A DNA stretch of 64,000 nt from Lucinisca nassula. Lineage: Eukaryota > Mollusca > Bivalvia > Lucinida > Lucinidae. Below, piece by piece: positions 1-11,318 of the stretch (positions are counted from its first letter, which is position 1; every line of letters starts with the position of its first letter). The stretch spans positions 46,555,431 to 46,619,430 of the forward strand of contig OY757026.1 of the NCBI GenBank assembly GCA_963580285.1, read 5' to 3'. The notes under the pieces were generated by a model, which did not search any database, had not been told where the DNA came from, and was given only the letters and a program-made list of their open reading frames with translations. The position numbers and the translations under genes were made by a program.

Positions 1-290
1 TCGTTAATTTTAGGGGGATTTCTTCTAACAATGGCGAAAAGTTGTGAGATTTTGAAGGAAACAACAACATTATTGCCGATTTTCAGCGTGTTAGAATCGA
101 AATAGATCAGCTCTAGTCTGTGATTTGTTGAGTAATAAATCACAGTTTGTCGGTCAGTTGTAAGTAGACAAATCACGCGCGCTACGCGCTCGTGATTTGT
201 CTACTTTACAACTGACCTCCAAACTGTGATTTATTACACAACAAATCACAGCTAGAGCTGATCTATTTCTTAAACATTAAACCTTACACT
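1..290. repeat. Palindromic MITE, about 270 bp
   Basis: Arms 99-178 and 190-269 are inverted copies (gaaatagatcagctctag..., tgatttgttgagtaataaatc) around the short loop ctacgcg. A half copy in reverse orientation at 55897-56040 matches from gggatttcttcta to aataaatcacagtttg, so the left end lies near base 13. Confidence 0.85.
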
Positions 291-390
291 TGAATATTGC
301 ATTAAAATGGGGATAACTGTATCAAAAATTGTCATTTTGGGTCCTAATCTGTCAGTTTTATGGTCTCATTTGAGGTTTTGTGGCTCCAAC

Positions 391-622
391 ATCACGAAAA
401 CATGCCTATATAATTCTGACCCTTATAAACCCAACTTTTATATAGTAAAACTGGGGCTTAGAAATGTAAACCTTATTTTCTTATTTCTGCTCTAAAATGT
501 AGTGGGTACCCTCAATCTATATTTTTAGCAGAAATAAGAAAAATATCACAATTTTTCATCTGAATTTTTTTTTTTTCTGCAGTAAAATTTACCATGTATT
601 TGAATGGGCATGTTTTCATAAT
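391..622. repeat. FB1 palindromic MITE
   Basis: Ends are atcacgaaaacatgcctat and atgggcatgttttcat (inverted). Inside is ttatttctgct, a gtgggtaccctcaatct core and agcagaaataagaaaaat. The central gaaccgcctca hairpin of other copies is lost. Consensus ends, from 39.6-42.3 kb, are cattacgaaaacacgccta. Confidence 0.8.
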
Positions 623-720
623 CAGTGCAACATCACCATAAAACAAAATATCTGACCGTAAAACCGCCAAACTACCTCTTCATATGACAATTTTGAATGC
701 AGTTATCATCTGACTGAAAC

Positions 721-970
721 TTAACCCATAAGACGCCGAGAAAAACTACATCTGAAAATGTCGTCTGCTTATGTCGTCTGCTGATTTATTTTTGCAAACT
801 TTTTAAAAATATTTTTTTGCACACAGGCAAACAGTGTGTGCCCAGATCAGACTGCTCCTACAGGAGCAGTCTGATCTGGGTCCACACTGTTTGCAAAAAA
901 ATTACTTTTAAGGTAACCGGCAGACGGCAAAGCAGACGTCACTTGTCGTGATTGGCATTTCTTGGGTTAA
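721..970. repeat. TTAA-flanked MITE (family P4) with hairpin core
   Basis: TTAA at 721-724 and 967-970, with outer ccca...tggg. Inside, gtcgtctgctta is followed by the core hairpin gcaaacagtgtgtgccc/gggtccacactgtttgc around ggagcagtctgatc (829-895). TTAA duplications with CCC-type ends are the piggyBac signature. Confidence 0.8.
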
Positions 971-1240
971 CTAATACGACACAGCACACTACAAATAAAC
1001 ATAAAAATCACAGCTAAACTGTGGCTTCAATCATCATGGTTCTTCTTATCACATGATTACAGCCACTAAATACAGAAAATATTGACTGAAAACTAATGAC
1101 CAAGTAAAAAACGACAACAAAAAATGAACTGTCACCATGCAAGGCAGCTCGAGCCCTGACATATTGTCCATAAATCATAAAATATCAATTTTAATCATAT
1201 AACATTTTTCGGTTTTGGTCTTACGGCCTTTTCAAGCTTA

Positions 1241-1425
1241 TTTCGCTCATATTGAGCTGACTGTTAATCAGAGGTGGCTGAAAACCAGAGTACCTGAAGA
1301 AAAACCACCTGACATTCCGTTGCAGAATTTGACATCTCACATGTGACCCGAGCCAGGCTTGAACCCACAGCGGTGAGAGACCTAATGATTAAGAGCCAGC
1401 ACCCATATCCACTAGGCCACTATAG
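1241..1425 (-). mobile_element. tRNA-derived SINE, family S4
   Basis: On the minus strand gtggcctagtgg (A box) and gggttcaagcc (B box) are followed by cacatgtgagatgtcaaattc, ggtggtttttcttcaggta and gcgaaataagcttgaaaag. Related copies are at 2707-2841, 9137-9285 and 48310-48830. Confidence 0.78.
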
Positions 1426-1654
1426 TTTAATGGATAATGTCTTGTCATTAAACTGAAATGAACAAATGTGTAAAAACACATGGTTAATTGTGCATAAGGT
1501 CACGAGACCGTCCGTTACAACCCTATGTTTTCTTTTGAACTTCATAGGTATTTCTCTTTCTTCTGATACTGCAATCGGTCACTCGCAGGTGTATATTACA
1601 TACACTTCAGTTTTGCAGGATGAAAACCTACATAGTAATCATGTAATTATGGTA

Positions 1655-1885
1655 GGGTTCTTTAACCTGCACAGGGGATGGTTCTCCCTGCACAGGTGGC
1701 CTCCAGTTAACGTTCCGATCCGAAGGATGGTGCATTTTATGACATTCATCCCTGCAAGTGATGCCAATGGAGCGTGTTCGGACACCGAAATTTTATTGCC
1801 GCTGCCGGGGATCGAACCCGGGACCTTTAGCATCAGAAGCAAGTGCACAAACCACAGAGCTATCACGTTCCATACGCTCTGCATG
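1655..1885 (-). mobile_element. tRNA-derived SINE, family S5
   Basis: On the minus strand gtgatagctctgtggtttgt (A-box region) and cgggttcgatccccggc (B box) stand about 30 bp apart, followed by caataaaatttcggtgtccg and a tandem-like ctgtgcagggagaacc/cctgtgcaggttaaagaacc tail. The overlapping ORFs here are by-products. Confidence 0.78.
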
Positions 1886-2290
1886 ATGGGTATTTTTTTT
1901 CGCAGCAGACGACATTTTGAAATTTTTTTTTCTAATTTTCCCGGAAAACCGGGCTTGACATCTCATGCAAATTGCCTCCTATGGAGACAATTGGCATGAG
2001 ATGTCAAGTCCTGTTTACTGGGAAAAATAAGAAAAAATATCACTAATTTGTCGTCTGCTGTATTTGCCTAGAAAGTGGTAAAGGTTAAAATCGTTAAATG
2101 ATAAGCAGAATTGGGTATTTTTTCGCAGCAGACGGCATTTTGAAATATTTTGCTAATTTTCCCAGAGAGCAGGACTTGACATTTCATGCAAATTGTCTCC
2201 TATGGAGAAATTGTCTCCTATGGAAATTGTCTCCTATGTTTTCTGGGAAAAATAAGAAAAATATCAACAATTTGTCGTCTGCTGAATTTG
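1886..2290. repeat. Two tandem P3 palindromic MITEs
   Basis: Both copies (1886-2066 and 2101-2290) begin cgcagcagacg(a/g)catttt and end gtcgtctgctg, with catgcaaattgcctcctat / attggcatgagatgtcaag (or variants) forming the arms. The second has a triplicated attgtctcctatgg core. A third copy is at 13368-13612. Confidence 0.8.
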
Positions 2291-2423
2291 CCTAGAGAGT
2301 GGTAAAGGTTAAAACAGTTAAATGATCAACAGAATCTGACACTCATTTTCATTTCATATTTAATTTATGAAATGAACCTGAGGTTCATATGAAATGACCA
2401 CTCATGTAAGATCCTTCATTTAT

Positions 2424-2900
2424 GTTTGTTTGTTTGTTTGATTTGATGTTTAATGTCCCCGTCAACACTATAAAGGTCATTTTGGAGATGTTGCTTCCAA
2501 TTTTGTGGGACTTTTACCCGACATTGATATGAAATAACATCTCAAGCATTGTCGCCCAATGAAACCAATAGTGTTTATAAGCATGGACAATCCAACTCAT
2601 ACCTCTTTGCCTGGGCAGGCTTAGATCCTCTAAGCGGTTTACCAGTACTCATGTGCGGTCAGATTCAGCTCTGCGTGGAAGCATCATGCAGCCCATTTAT
2701 TTCCTCGCTCGGGCCACGTGTGAGACACCAAGTTCTGCAACGGAAGGTCAGGTGGTTTTTCTCTGGGTACTCCGGTTTTCGCCCACCTCTGATTAACGAT
2801 CGGCTCAATATGAGTGAAATAATCTTGAAAGGGCCGTAACCCCCCCCCCCAAAGCCCATTTATTTCTTCAAGCGCCAATGGCATGGGCTGCCTTCATTTA
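2424..2900 (-). mobile_element. SINE S1 split by a nested S4 SINE
   Basis: The S1 tail (tttg repeats) is at the left and the head at the right. The S4 piece at 2707-2841 is inserted in the S1 head, flanked by a near-perfect 16-bp duplication gcccatttatttcctc / gcccatttatttcttc. The order of events is therefore S1 first, S4 later. Confidence 0.8.
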
Positions 2901-2910
2901 TGACTTGGTA

Positions 2911-3442
2911 TTAACCCATATATGACAATGGAATCTTCCATCCAATAAGTTTGGAGTGGTCTATTTCCAATTATAGGGGTGTCAGGTTTGTTTTGTTTCT
3001 GGTTTTTGTTTGTATTGGAGTTTAACGGCCCAGTCAACACTATTTAGGTCATTTTTGAGCCGGTCAGTTTACCTATCAACATTCTCCTGGGCAGGCTTAT
3101 ACGTAAGCGGTTAACCAGTTCAGTGCACATTCTTTCGCCAGAAACTGACAACTGCCCTTCTTGAATCAGCGGAAGGGAGAGAATGACCGTAGAAAAGATT
3201 TCATGATCAATCTCCACGAAAGAATGTTGCCGACCCCGGCGGGAGTCGAACCCGCGACCTCCTGATCACCAGTCAGACGCGCATCCGACTGAGCCACTGA
3301 GGCCGGCTTTGTTTCTGGTAAGTTTTCCAAAAATTTATGTATGTTTAGCAAAACAGTGTAGTCTCAGATCAGACACAGCAGAATGCCTCTGATCTGGATC
3401 TACACTGTCCGAAAAATGAACCCCGAGGCATATATGGGTTAA
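2911..3442. repeat. TTAA-flanked PN-type MITE carrying SINE S3
   Basis: TTAA lies at 2911-2914 and 3439-3442 with outer cccatata/tatatggg. Inside are atggaatcttcc, gggtgtcaggtt and the core gcaaaacagtgtagtctca..., as in the PN copies at 42.4 and 47.5 kb. SINE S3 occupies 3003-3307. Confidence 0.8.
3003..3307 (-). mobile_element. tRNA-derived SINE, family S3
   Basis: An 11-bp duplication, tttgtttctgg, flanks it (2992-3002, 3308-3318). The minus-strand head (3306-3239) is tRNA-like with tggctcagtcggatgc and gggttcgactcccgcc. The 3' half shares ctcaaaaatgacctaaatag and the (caaa) tail with S1. Confidence 0.92.
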
Positions 3443-3559
3443 GGTTACATAGGCAAGGATGTATAAAACTTCGGACTCTACTCAAGTGTCTCATTATTGA
3501 AGTGTCTCATTATGATCACAGATCTGTGTCCTAAAATGGTGTGTTTCACATCTTTTAGA

Positions 3560-3775
3560 AATTTTTCAGATTTTTTTTTTTTTACACTTTTTCTTATTTC
3601 TAGTCCAAACAAAGATTGCGGGAGCTGGTCAGAATTGCCTTATTGTGGCCGTTCTAATGAGCACCCACAATCTACTTTTTTGGGCAATAATAAAGAAAAT
3701 AATGTAAACCCCACTTTTCTCTATACAAAAGTCATAAAGTGGAGTGTAGAGGGGTGTTCATTATACTGACTTATT
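3560..3775. repeat. Diverged FB1-related palindrome
   Basis: It keeps cttatttctagtccaaac, a gccttattgtggc hairpin centre, agcacccacaatctac and taaaccccacttttctc, in FB1 order. Ends differ (ctgacttattaaactg). Confidence 0.6.
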
Positions 3776-4159
3776 AAACTGAGGATTATTTTCACCACAT
3801 TGAGGTGGTTCTCCCAAGTCTCAGTTAAAAAAACAAAATACAGAATTTGACAGTAAGTTGTCTAACTTTCAAAAATGGTGTAAAATACACCAGGTATAAC
3901 AATTCACCGTAATAAGATGGACTAGGCAAGCATGGTTTAAATAGGTCTTCATATATGTGTATACACCAAATGGTAGATGGCAAATAAAATATGTAAAAAT
4001 GACCTGATTTAATGCATGGTTTTGAAATCAACAAATCTGATCTGAGAACATATTTAAACTGAACAAAAGCACACCAAAAAAAAAAAAAAAAAAAAAATGG
4101 AAACTACTTAACATAAAATCAGCATTAACCATAAATAGCATGTTATCGATGGGAAATGG

Positions 4160-4385
4160 ATTTAACGTATTTACCTCATGTATTCGGACAGACAAGGCTG
4201 AGCAAACAGTGAAGACCCAGGTGAGACGCCGCAGAATGCGGCATCTCATCAGGGTCTACACTGTTTGCCACTCATCCAGCTATTTTTAGGCCCAATAATA
4301 GGTATAAAACTGTTCAAATTTTAGAGCATGTAAGGTAAAGAGCTTAGATGTCCAAATACTAGGGTAAATAGGGCACCCAGGATAA
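4160..4385. repeat. P6 MITE with hairpin core
   Basis: tcatgtattcggacagacaa leads into gcaaacagtgaagaccc...gggtctacactgtttgc (4203-4270), then ccactcatccagctattttt and gatgtccaaatactagggta. The outer parts repeat at 4791-5402 and in part at 54000-54120. Confidence 0.7.
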
Positions 4386-4629
4386 TTCCCATCATTCTTC
4401 ACAAGAAAGACAACTTTTGTAACTTCCTGTTAAATTTCCTATGAGAATAGACCCTGTGAATAAGGGGACTTTGCTAAAGGAAAGAATTTAATCCCAAGGG
4501 GTCCAAAAAAAAAGGAAGGACTTTGTTCCTTGGGTGCAAATTCTTTCTTTCTTTTCTTTAAGGATCCACCCTGACATGACAACAAGACATAAGTGTGACT
4601 TATAGCATTCTTTCATACCTCTTAAACGG

Positions 4630-4790
4630 TTACTTTTTTATGAAAATTTGTGATATTTTTCTTATTTATTCTTCGAACATAGGCTGTGGGTACTCGTTAG
4701 AATTGCCTCAGTAGGTTGTGGTTGCTCATTAGAACCACCTCAATGAGGTAGTCTGCCTCATTGAGGATATTCTTACGAGTACCATATTTA
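4630..4790. repeat. Diverged FB1-related palindrome
   Basis: It has tgatatttttcttattt, cataggctgtgggtactcg and two nested accacctcaatgaggt / ctgcctcattgagg centres, ending with acgagtacc. The repeated centre suggests slippage in the hairpin. Confidence 0.6.
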
Positions 4791-5402
4791 CTGTATGTAT
4801 TTGGACAGACAGGGCTGAGCAAATGGTGTAGACCCAGATGAGATGCTGCAGAATATAAGAATCTTATATGGGTGTGAGGGGTAGATGGAAAAATCTGTCC
4901 CGAGGGTCAGTGTCCGGCATCACGAGGCTTGCCTCGTGATGCCGGACAGTGATCCCGAGGGACGGATTTTTCCATCCACCCCTCACACGCATATAGGACT
5001 CTTTTTCTTGCATACCTTCCATTTTTTAGCGCTGATTTTTAATGCTACAGTCACTTCGGTTACCAACGTCCGCCATATTGTGTTGACACTGCAGGAATAT
5101 TTAGTGACGTCACGTAACGTGCTGTGACGTCAACCTTAACGACGGCGCATACGAGGTCGTAATCAACCAGTGCATTTATCAAACACGAGATTATATTCGA
5201 TTTTGGGTCGGAACACCAGGGTCAGAACATAAATTTCTGTCCCAGGGTAAAATTACGGATTTCCTTGTCTGGTGTGCAAGAATGCTGCTTCTTACTGCCA
5301 CTCATCTAGCTATTTTTAGGCTCAACATTGGGTACTAAATTGTACTTGTTCAAAGTCTTGAGCAAGTATGGTAAGGAGTTTAGGTGTCCGAATATTTAGG
5401 GT
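4791..5402. repeat. P6 MITE interrupted by P5 MITE
   Basis: The left part ends in the middle of the hairpin core (gatgctgcagaat, 4854) and the right resumes at agaatgctgc (5279). The insert 4855-5278 is P5: tataagaatcttatatggg, a CpG-rich perfect hairpin around ggcatcacgaggcttgcctc, and attttttagcgctg... to aggacaagaaatcc-like end (ttccttgtctggtgtgcaag). P5 recurs inverted at 44416-44815. Confidence 0.75.
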
Positions 5403-6130
5403 AAATACAGTACCCACAATCTATGTCTTTGAGCAGAAGTAAGAAAAATAATGTATACCCCATATACACCCCACTTTCTCTATATAAATTGGGGTTTAGA
5501 GAGGTGGTCTTTACACAGACTTGTTAATGTGATGGACAAAAAATTGTTTTGCAAGAGTTGTCTCACATGAAGGTTTATACACTCCCCTTAACAGCGAGAA
5601 AGTTTACTGTACTTAAAATATATATAACAACTTCAAAAATCATTTCCAACTACTCATAAACAACCTCTCTATAACACTATTAATGGGATCCAAAGAGGAA
5701 ACCATGTTAGTTAAGCCATCATGATATATCCAAACAAAAATGTATAGATTATATAGAAAAATGACCATTTATGGTCATTTTTCTATATAATCTATACATT
5801 TTTGGGATATTATACAGAAAGATGACCATTTATGATCATTTTTCTATATGATCTGTACATTTTTGGGATCCATCCTGAAAATGTATTATATCCAAAACAG
5901 TGTTATAACAGACAGTGTTATAATGAGGTTGTAGTGTACTCATAGACAATCTCTCCTTATTTGTTTACACATAGTTATACACAGGACACTGTTTGACAAA
6001 GACATTTATTATTGTCACATTTGTTTCTATTATTATCCCATTCTATCTTTTACAGCATTTGTTCCTTCAGTGAAAATGCAATAAAAATTTAAACACATCT
6101 TTCTTTACTTAACTCAAATACACTTAATAT
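5403..6130. repeat. FB1-related fragment followed by P9 MITE
   Basis: 5403-5530 carries acccacaatctatgtc, gagcagaagtaagaaaa and taaattggggttta. 5655-5945 is P9: (g)tacactacaacctc at the right end inverted to gaggttg, ttatataggtcat palindromes and two tandem copies of the atgaccattta centre. 5946-6130 shows nothing I recognise. Confidence 0.65.
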
Positions 6131-6137
6131 AAATATA

Positions 6138-7633
6138 CTGAACCGAAAAAGAAACACAACTTTTTAACCCAAAACATTTTCATGCAACCATCAGGTTGAC
6201 TGAAAAATCATTTTGCGATTTACTTTCATACTTTTTAAACTTTCTTTTGCAGAAAACATTTGGGTGATATCTGTAGTTTAACGCTCCACTTGGCAATTGG
6301 TTGTTTTCAACATTTCCTCGTGCAGTACATTAAATGTATACAGTAACCTCATCATATTGGCATAGTGTGTTACCTGGAGTTTAGGTTTCAAAAGTCCGGT
6401 AAAATTTCTCTACGGAATATGGTACATTTGACGCAAGATCAACGTAACATAGTGGTCCAAATGCTTCTACGTGGGACGTCTGAGGCTGTCATCACCAGGA
6501 ACTTCCAAGTGAGTAAATTGATGATAACTCGCTTGAACCAGCGTCTAGGTCAAACGGGAACGACAAATGACAGGCCCAGAAGTGGAGGTTCATGCGTCAC
6601 AACATGTCGAAAGGACCGATACATCCGTCTAACCCACCTTGGTAATCGGTTCCGTACAGCAGTGCAAATGTCTCAGGTGACACCAGGACCGCACAACAAT
6701 CAAATAAGTGCAGATACTGTCAGGAATCGCCTTCGAGTCCTCGTCGTCCGCATGTTGGTATGCCATTAACACCATGACGACGTCAGGTTAGAATGGCGTG
6801 GCTCACACAACATAGGCCAAACCTGTTTCCCATTCGTCAGTGGCGTAACGTAATGTTTTCTGATGAATCCAGGTACTTGTTGTACAGACCTGACAGCCAT
6901 CAACGTGTGTATAGGCGTGACGGAGAGCATTATCGTGACTATTATTTGGTTGAACGTGATCGATTTGGAGGCGGTGGGTTGATGGTGTGGGCTGGCATAT
7001 CTTATGGTCATAGAACACCCCTGGTATTCATTGATGGATCTTTGAAGGCTCAGCGTTACGTTGACGTCGTTTTAGGACCATTAGTTGTTCCATATGTACG
7101 ACAGCACAACGTTACGTTTCAACAGGATAATGCTCGGGTGCATGTTACGATGTAGCAAGGCTCAGCATGGCGTTTCTTTAGCAAAACAATGTTGACGTGA
7201 TGCACTGGCCTCCGTATAGTCCAGATATCTCTCCTATAGAACATTTGTGGGACGTCTTGGATACGTAACTGCCCCCAGCCACCAACAACGCATCAAGCCT
7301 TGCGTCTCACGCTCATACAGGAGTGGAATGCTATTCCCCAGACAGAGATCAATCATTTAATCCTGTCCATGACCAGGTGTGTGCATGCAGGACTGAATGC
7401 AAACAGAGGACATACTCGCTATTAACTGCTTATGTTTTGAACTTGTGAAATAACTACCTCTATGACAAAATGGATTTGTGTTCCAAGCATTCTTAATGGA
7501 AACTGAACCCTCTATGGTAGTTACATTCAGGAATGATTATATTATTACGTCATTAAATCGATTTTCTGCAAATATGATTATTTCTGCAAATACTCACATT
7601 TATATTTGGAGTTGTGTTTCTTTTTCGGCTCAG
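6138..7633 (+). mobile_element. Tc1/mariner-family transposon, inactive
   Basis: Inverted ends ctgaaccgaaaaagaaacac and its near-complement ending ggctcag are flanked by TA at 6136-6137 and 7634-7635. The 1496-bp length and the transposase remnants inside are typical for Tc1-like elements. Confidence 0.93.
6419..7435 (+). pseudogene. Tc1-like transposase, frameshifted
   Basis: The N-terminal part from ATG 6419 has the helix-turn-helix segment and the linker TNDRPRSGG. A frame change near 6770 leads to MFSDESRY (first catalytic Asp), GGGGLMVWAGIS and FQQDNARVH (second Asp). After a stop near 7153 and another frame change, PPYSPDISPIEHLWDVLD supplies the Glu of a DD34E-type triad. At least two frameshifts and internal stops make it inactive. 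In life the enzyme cuts at the inverted ends and inserts at TA. Confidence 0.92.
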
Positions 7634-8190
7634 TATATATAATGTACCTGATTTAATTTCCTGTTTTGAAATCTTATGGCGTAAAACTACTATATTCAGA
7701 CCCTCTTTGGAACTGTTCAAAAGTGGTCTTGCAGACCACTTTTGAACATTTCCAAAGGCAGTCCATCTTCATAGGACACCCGGTGTAGAGAGAAAGAGGA
7801 GATAAAAGATTTTAAACATCATCACATGTATAAAAGGAGAATTAGTCTTAATTTTAGGTTTTAATAGCAGACATTTACTGCAAAAAATCAGTTTTGAAAA
7901 ATAGGTTTGTTTCACCATGTTCTATCAGCAAAACATGTAGACCCAGATCAGATGCCACATTCTGCGGCATCTGATCTGGATCAACACAGTATAAGTCCAG
8001 TGCAGGTTTTACAGAAAACCTTCTTTACAAAGCAGTGTGATGTAACGGAGACTAAAATAGCACAGCTATAAATAACCTCTATCTGGATTTACATGGTTAA
8101 ATTTAAAGGGTCAGTCATCACGAGAACAAGCCCGTGAAATGAACACATAGAGAATCTTACATGAGTGGTCATGTATTATTGAATTTATTA
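7634..8190. repeat. P8 fragment and a hairpin-core MITE
   Basis: 7690-7850 is P8-like: gaactgttcaaaagtggtc / gaccacttttgaac arms. 7880-8050 holds the core atgtagacccagatcagatg...catctgatctggatcaaca. The remainder shows nothing recognisable. Confidence 0.65.
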
Positions 8191-8193
8191 AAC

Positions 8194-8660
8194 GAGTTGA
8201 GGAAAAGGGACAAAATGCGAGGCTTTGTCGAGCATTTTATCCCTTTTCCTCAACGAGTTTAGAATGCACGATTCTATTTATCATATGACATTTAAAACGC
8301 ATTTTATTCATGATTGTTTACAAAAAATGTCAATTTTGCCCCATTAGTAAACGCGACGTCCTTAAGGACGTCGTACATGTAACGTTACGGGACGTATCTA
8401 GGCAATTTGCATATTTATTCCACTAGTGAGTGAGTGAGTGTTTCAGTTTTACGTCCCACCAACAGCTAAGGTCATACGGAGACCGGACCTCAGTTTAAAG
8501 ACTCATCCGAAAGTCTGGTGAAGCCCGGGATTGAACCTGCGACCCCTGGTTTACAAGGCGAGTAGCGTAAACACTCGACCACGGAGGCTTCTATTCCACT
8601 AGTGGATTATCGAAAATATTACATTGTGTTATTACACTCTCAGACGCGATGTCATATCAT
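8194..8660. repeat. P12 MITE with nested SINE S2
   Basis: The outer element has gattctatttatcatatgac, acgcgacgtccttaaggacg and gcagacgcgatgtcat-like ends. A SINE (8427-8591) is inserted with the duplication tattccactag (8416-8426, 8592-8602). Other P12 copies are at 14050-14275 and 43260-43725. An embedded hairpin at 8198-8262 (gaggaaaagggacaaaatgc) is extra. Confidence 0.75.
8427..8591 (-). mobile_element. tRNA-derived SINE, family S2
   Basis: Same structure as 27014-27176: minus-strand A box tggtcgagtg and B box ggttcaatccc, (actc) tail, and an 11-bp target duplication. Two independent copies with perfect duplications define the family's ends. Confidence 0.92.
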
Positions 8661-8895
8661 AAACCCCTATCTATAGAGAGAAAACTGGTTTTACAGGGGT
8701 ATACATTATTTCTCTATTTACAGCTCCAAGACATAGGTTGTGGGTACTCGTTAGAACCGCCTCAATAGAGCGGTTCTAACAAGCACCCACCACCTATGTT
8801 TGTGGTATAAATAATTAAAATATCACAGATTTTCATCAGGAAGGTAGCATTTTGGAGATTTGAAATATGTACTATACCGCAGGGGTGTGTTAACG
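8661..8895. repeat. FB1-related palindrome
   Basis: It has aacccctatctatagagaga, aggttgtgggtactcgttag, gaaccgcctcaatagagcgg and acaagcacccaccacctat. The right end gtgtgttaacgaaatgg is unlike true FB1. Confidence 0.65.
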
Positions 8896-9136
8896 AAATG
8901 GATTGTCACATGAATATTAGCAATACAACTCAGATTTATTAGTAACTTTTGGTTGATTGACAAATATTTGACCCAGAAAATAGTATTTAGCACTTGGTTT
9001 AAGTTTCTAGTAAATGAAGCGGCAAGACATTTCACAATACACTGATGAAAAGAATGAACAAGAAAATAAACAGCATTTGCACTTTGATTTTGGTTTCTAG
9101 TTCAACAAGCAGTATGACATTGTTTTTTTTTTTGTC

Positions 9137-9285
9137 TTACAGTCCTTTCAAGATTAGATCACTCATATCGAGCCGATCGTTGATCAGAGGTGGGCAAAAA
9201 CCGGAGTACCTGGAGAAAAATCATCAGACCTTCTGTTGCAGAACTTGGCGTTTCACATGTTACCAGAGCCAGGCTCGAACCAAAG
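9137..9285 (-). mobile_element. SINE S4, partial
   Basis: Minus-strand ggttcgagcctggctctgg, gcagaaggtctgatgatttt, ctccaggtactccggttttt and gatctaatcttgaaag follow the S4 order. The A-box end is missing. Confidence 0.7.
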
Positions 9286-9404
9286 CAGTGCAGTATGATA
9301 TAAGAGCCGTGAGAAGCGAAAAAGTGTTTTAAAACATATTCCATCAGCTAGCTGCTCACTTCAAGCTTCTTCACACAGTTAAGGAAGATTGTGTAAATGT
9401 GTCT

Positions 9405-9660
9405 TTGTGTTTGTTTTTTTGTTCGATGTTTAATGTCCGCGTCAATATTATTTAGATGTTGCTTCCAACTTTGTGGGATTTTTACCAGACATTGAGATGA
9501 AATGACATCGCAATCCCTGCCACTCAAATAAGCACCATTTTGGCTGGGCGGGAACATTTTACCAGTACTCATGCGTGCGGTCGGTTTCAGCTCTGCATGG
9601 ATGCACCATGCAGCTCAATCTATTTCTCCCAAACCCCGATGGTTGGTGGGTGTAAACGTG
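9405..9660 (-). mobile_element. SINE S1, diverged
   Basis: Carries gatgtttaatgtccgcgtc, gatgttgcttccaacttt, gagatgaaatgacatc and atgcaccatgcagctc. It has an internal deletion near gtcaatattatttag. Confidence 0.75.
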
Positions 9661-9814
9661 TCTTTGTACATCATCACAAAGCAAAGCCTCAGATCAGCCT
9701 GCCAATCAAGTAGTCTGATTAGTTTTCAATGTTTGTTGTATGGCTAGCTGTGGATTCCAGGCTCATTATGATAGCAGATATGTGCGACATAGTTCAGTTT
9801 TACTAAACTCTAAA

Positions 9815-10200
9815 AGTCATTTTTTTCATGTAAATTTGTGATATTTGATTTATACTCCAAACATAGGTTGTGGGTGCTTGTTAGAACTGTCTCACTGAGG
9901 CAGTTCTAAAGAGTTATCGGAGCACCCACAACCTAAGACCTGAAGTAAAAGAAAAACAATCTATAGTAAAATTCCTGTATTAAAACCATCTTTGGGACAG
10001 TTCAAAAGTGGTCTGTAAGACCACTTTTGAACAGTCCCAAAGGTGGTCACTTTTTCAGGACATTGGATGTTGTGAACACAAAAATGAGAGATTGATACCT
10101 TTTAAATATGTGTTGAAAAGAAGACTTAGTTATAATTTTAGCTGGTCAAGGCGTTTCTAATGAGTACCCACAACATAAATACGTTTTCGTGCAGAAATAA
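9815..10200. repeat. FB1-related palindrome and P8 MITE
   Basis: 9830-9960 holds aggttgtgggtgcttgttag / acccacaacctaagacc with a ctcactgaggc centre. 9965-10150 is P8: agtaaaattcctgtatta, gttcaaaagtggtctgtaag and its complement. 10150-10200 is half of another FB1-like copy. Confidence 0.6.
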
Positions 10201-10204
10201 TAAT

Positions 10205-10800
10205 AAAAAAAAAGAGCACCGCATGCGGGTGCCAACGCTTGTCTGCAGTTTCTTTTAGAAAACCAAAGTTCTAAGTCAAACAAGAGCAATCAAATTGAAA
10301 GATGGAGTTATAAAACTTGTAGGGAATGTAGCTCTTGTGATGGTGAGTATGTGTATGAAGTTTCATGAAGGTAGGCCAAATACTTTTGGAAATATGGTCA
10401 AGGTTAAGGTTTTTGGTTAAATTTTCGAAAAATAGGTCAAAGTTCAAAAGTCAAGGTCACAGATCAAAAAGTGTGATATCACTGAAAAGGTCTTGTCCCA
10501 AGGAACATTCATGTGAAGTTTGAAGGCTCTGTTGTGAATAGTATTAAAATGAGAGCAAAAAATGTGTTTCAGAAAAAAATTGGAAAAGGGGAGATAATTC
10601 AGCCAAAATCAACAATGTTGTTATGGTCCTTGGTCAAAATGTAGCTCTTGTGATGATGAGTGTGTGTATGAAGTTTCATGAGGCTAGGTCTAATACTTTT
10701 TAAGTTATAGCCAAGGTTAAGTTTTTTTGGAACGACGACGCCAGAAGACAACGCAGACGCCGGAGTGATGACAATAGCTCGAAAGTTTTTTTTCAAAAAA
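10205..10800 (-). mobile_element. Helitron-like element H1, copy a
   Basis: The left end agagcaccgcatgcgggtgc is a hairpin, as in the copy at 45406. The body carries tgtgtatgaagtttcatgaa twice about 340 bp apart. The right end has gacgacgccagaagacaacg, a GACGC-rich tract, then an inverted agctcg...cgagct pair. No protein is encoded. The short ORF 10599-10796 occurs in both copies because the element is repeated. Confidence 0.65.
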
Positions 10801-10805
10801 CAGAC

Positions 10806-11318
10806 GAGCTAAAAATCAGTACTTTTCAGATGACAAAAGCACCTTCTCTGGAGCTATGTGTTGGGCCCTTGTGCCAAAGGTGACTACAACATCAATACAC
10901 ATAACATACATGCATAAATCAAACAGTTTGATCACTTTGTTTTTTGGTTTGATATTATTATATCACAAAATGGTTAATTAATAACATATACAATGTCTTT
11001 CAGCAGATCCATTGTAAATGTAACCGAGGCAACAAACAGCTATTCAAAGCATTATTATTGTAGCAACCTTGTAACAATTTTTAAGTAATTTGATTGGCTA
11101 AAAGTCAAAAATGGGTGCATCAAAGTAATTTGACTGGTTGAAAGTTAAAAATGCGTATGTCAGAATTAATTTATTCAGTACAAGCATTAAACAAAAGATA
11201 TGTTAGTTTTTATGTATTTTGGCAAATATTACATGCATATTTTTATGAAAATATGACAACAGTTCATGCACTGTAGAAAATGTTCGCAGTTCTTACGTTC
11301 TGTTCTTACCATGAATGT
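10806..11318. other. No gene recognised
   Basis: AT-rich sequence without splice-bounded exons I can support. Two direct copies of aaagtaatttgactgg / aagtaatttgattgg lie near 11085 and 11127. Confidence 0.4.

Noticed and set aside
1466..1999. 177-codon ORF as a gene
   Set aside because: It reads antisense through a tRNA-derived SINE and into a P3 MITE.
3239..3306. tRNA gene (minus strand)
   Set aside because: Promoter boxes are good, but it is the head of SINE S3 with a target duplication and (caaa) tail; a similar head occurs at 47985.
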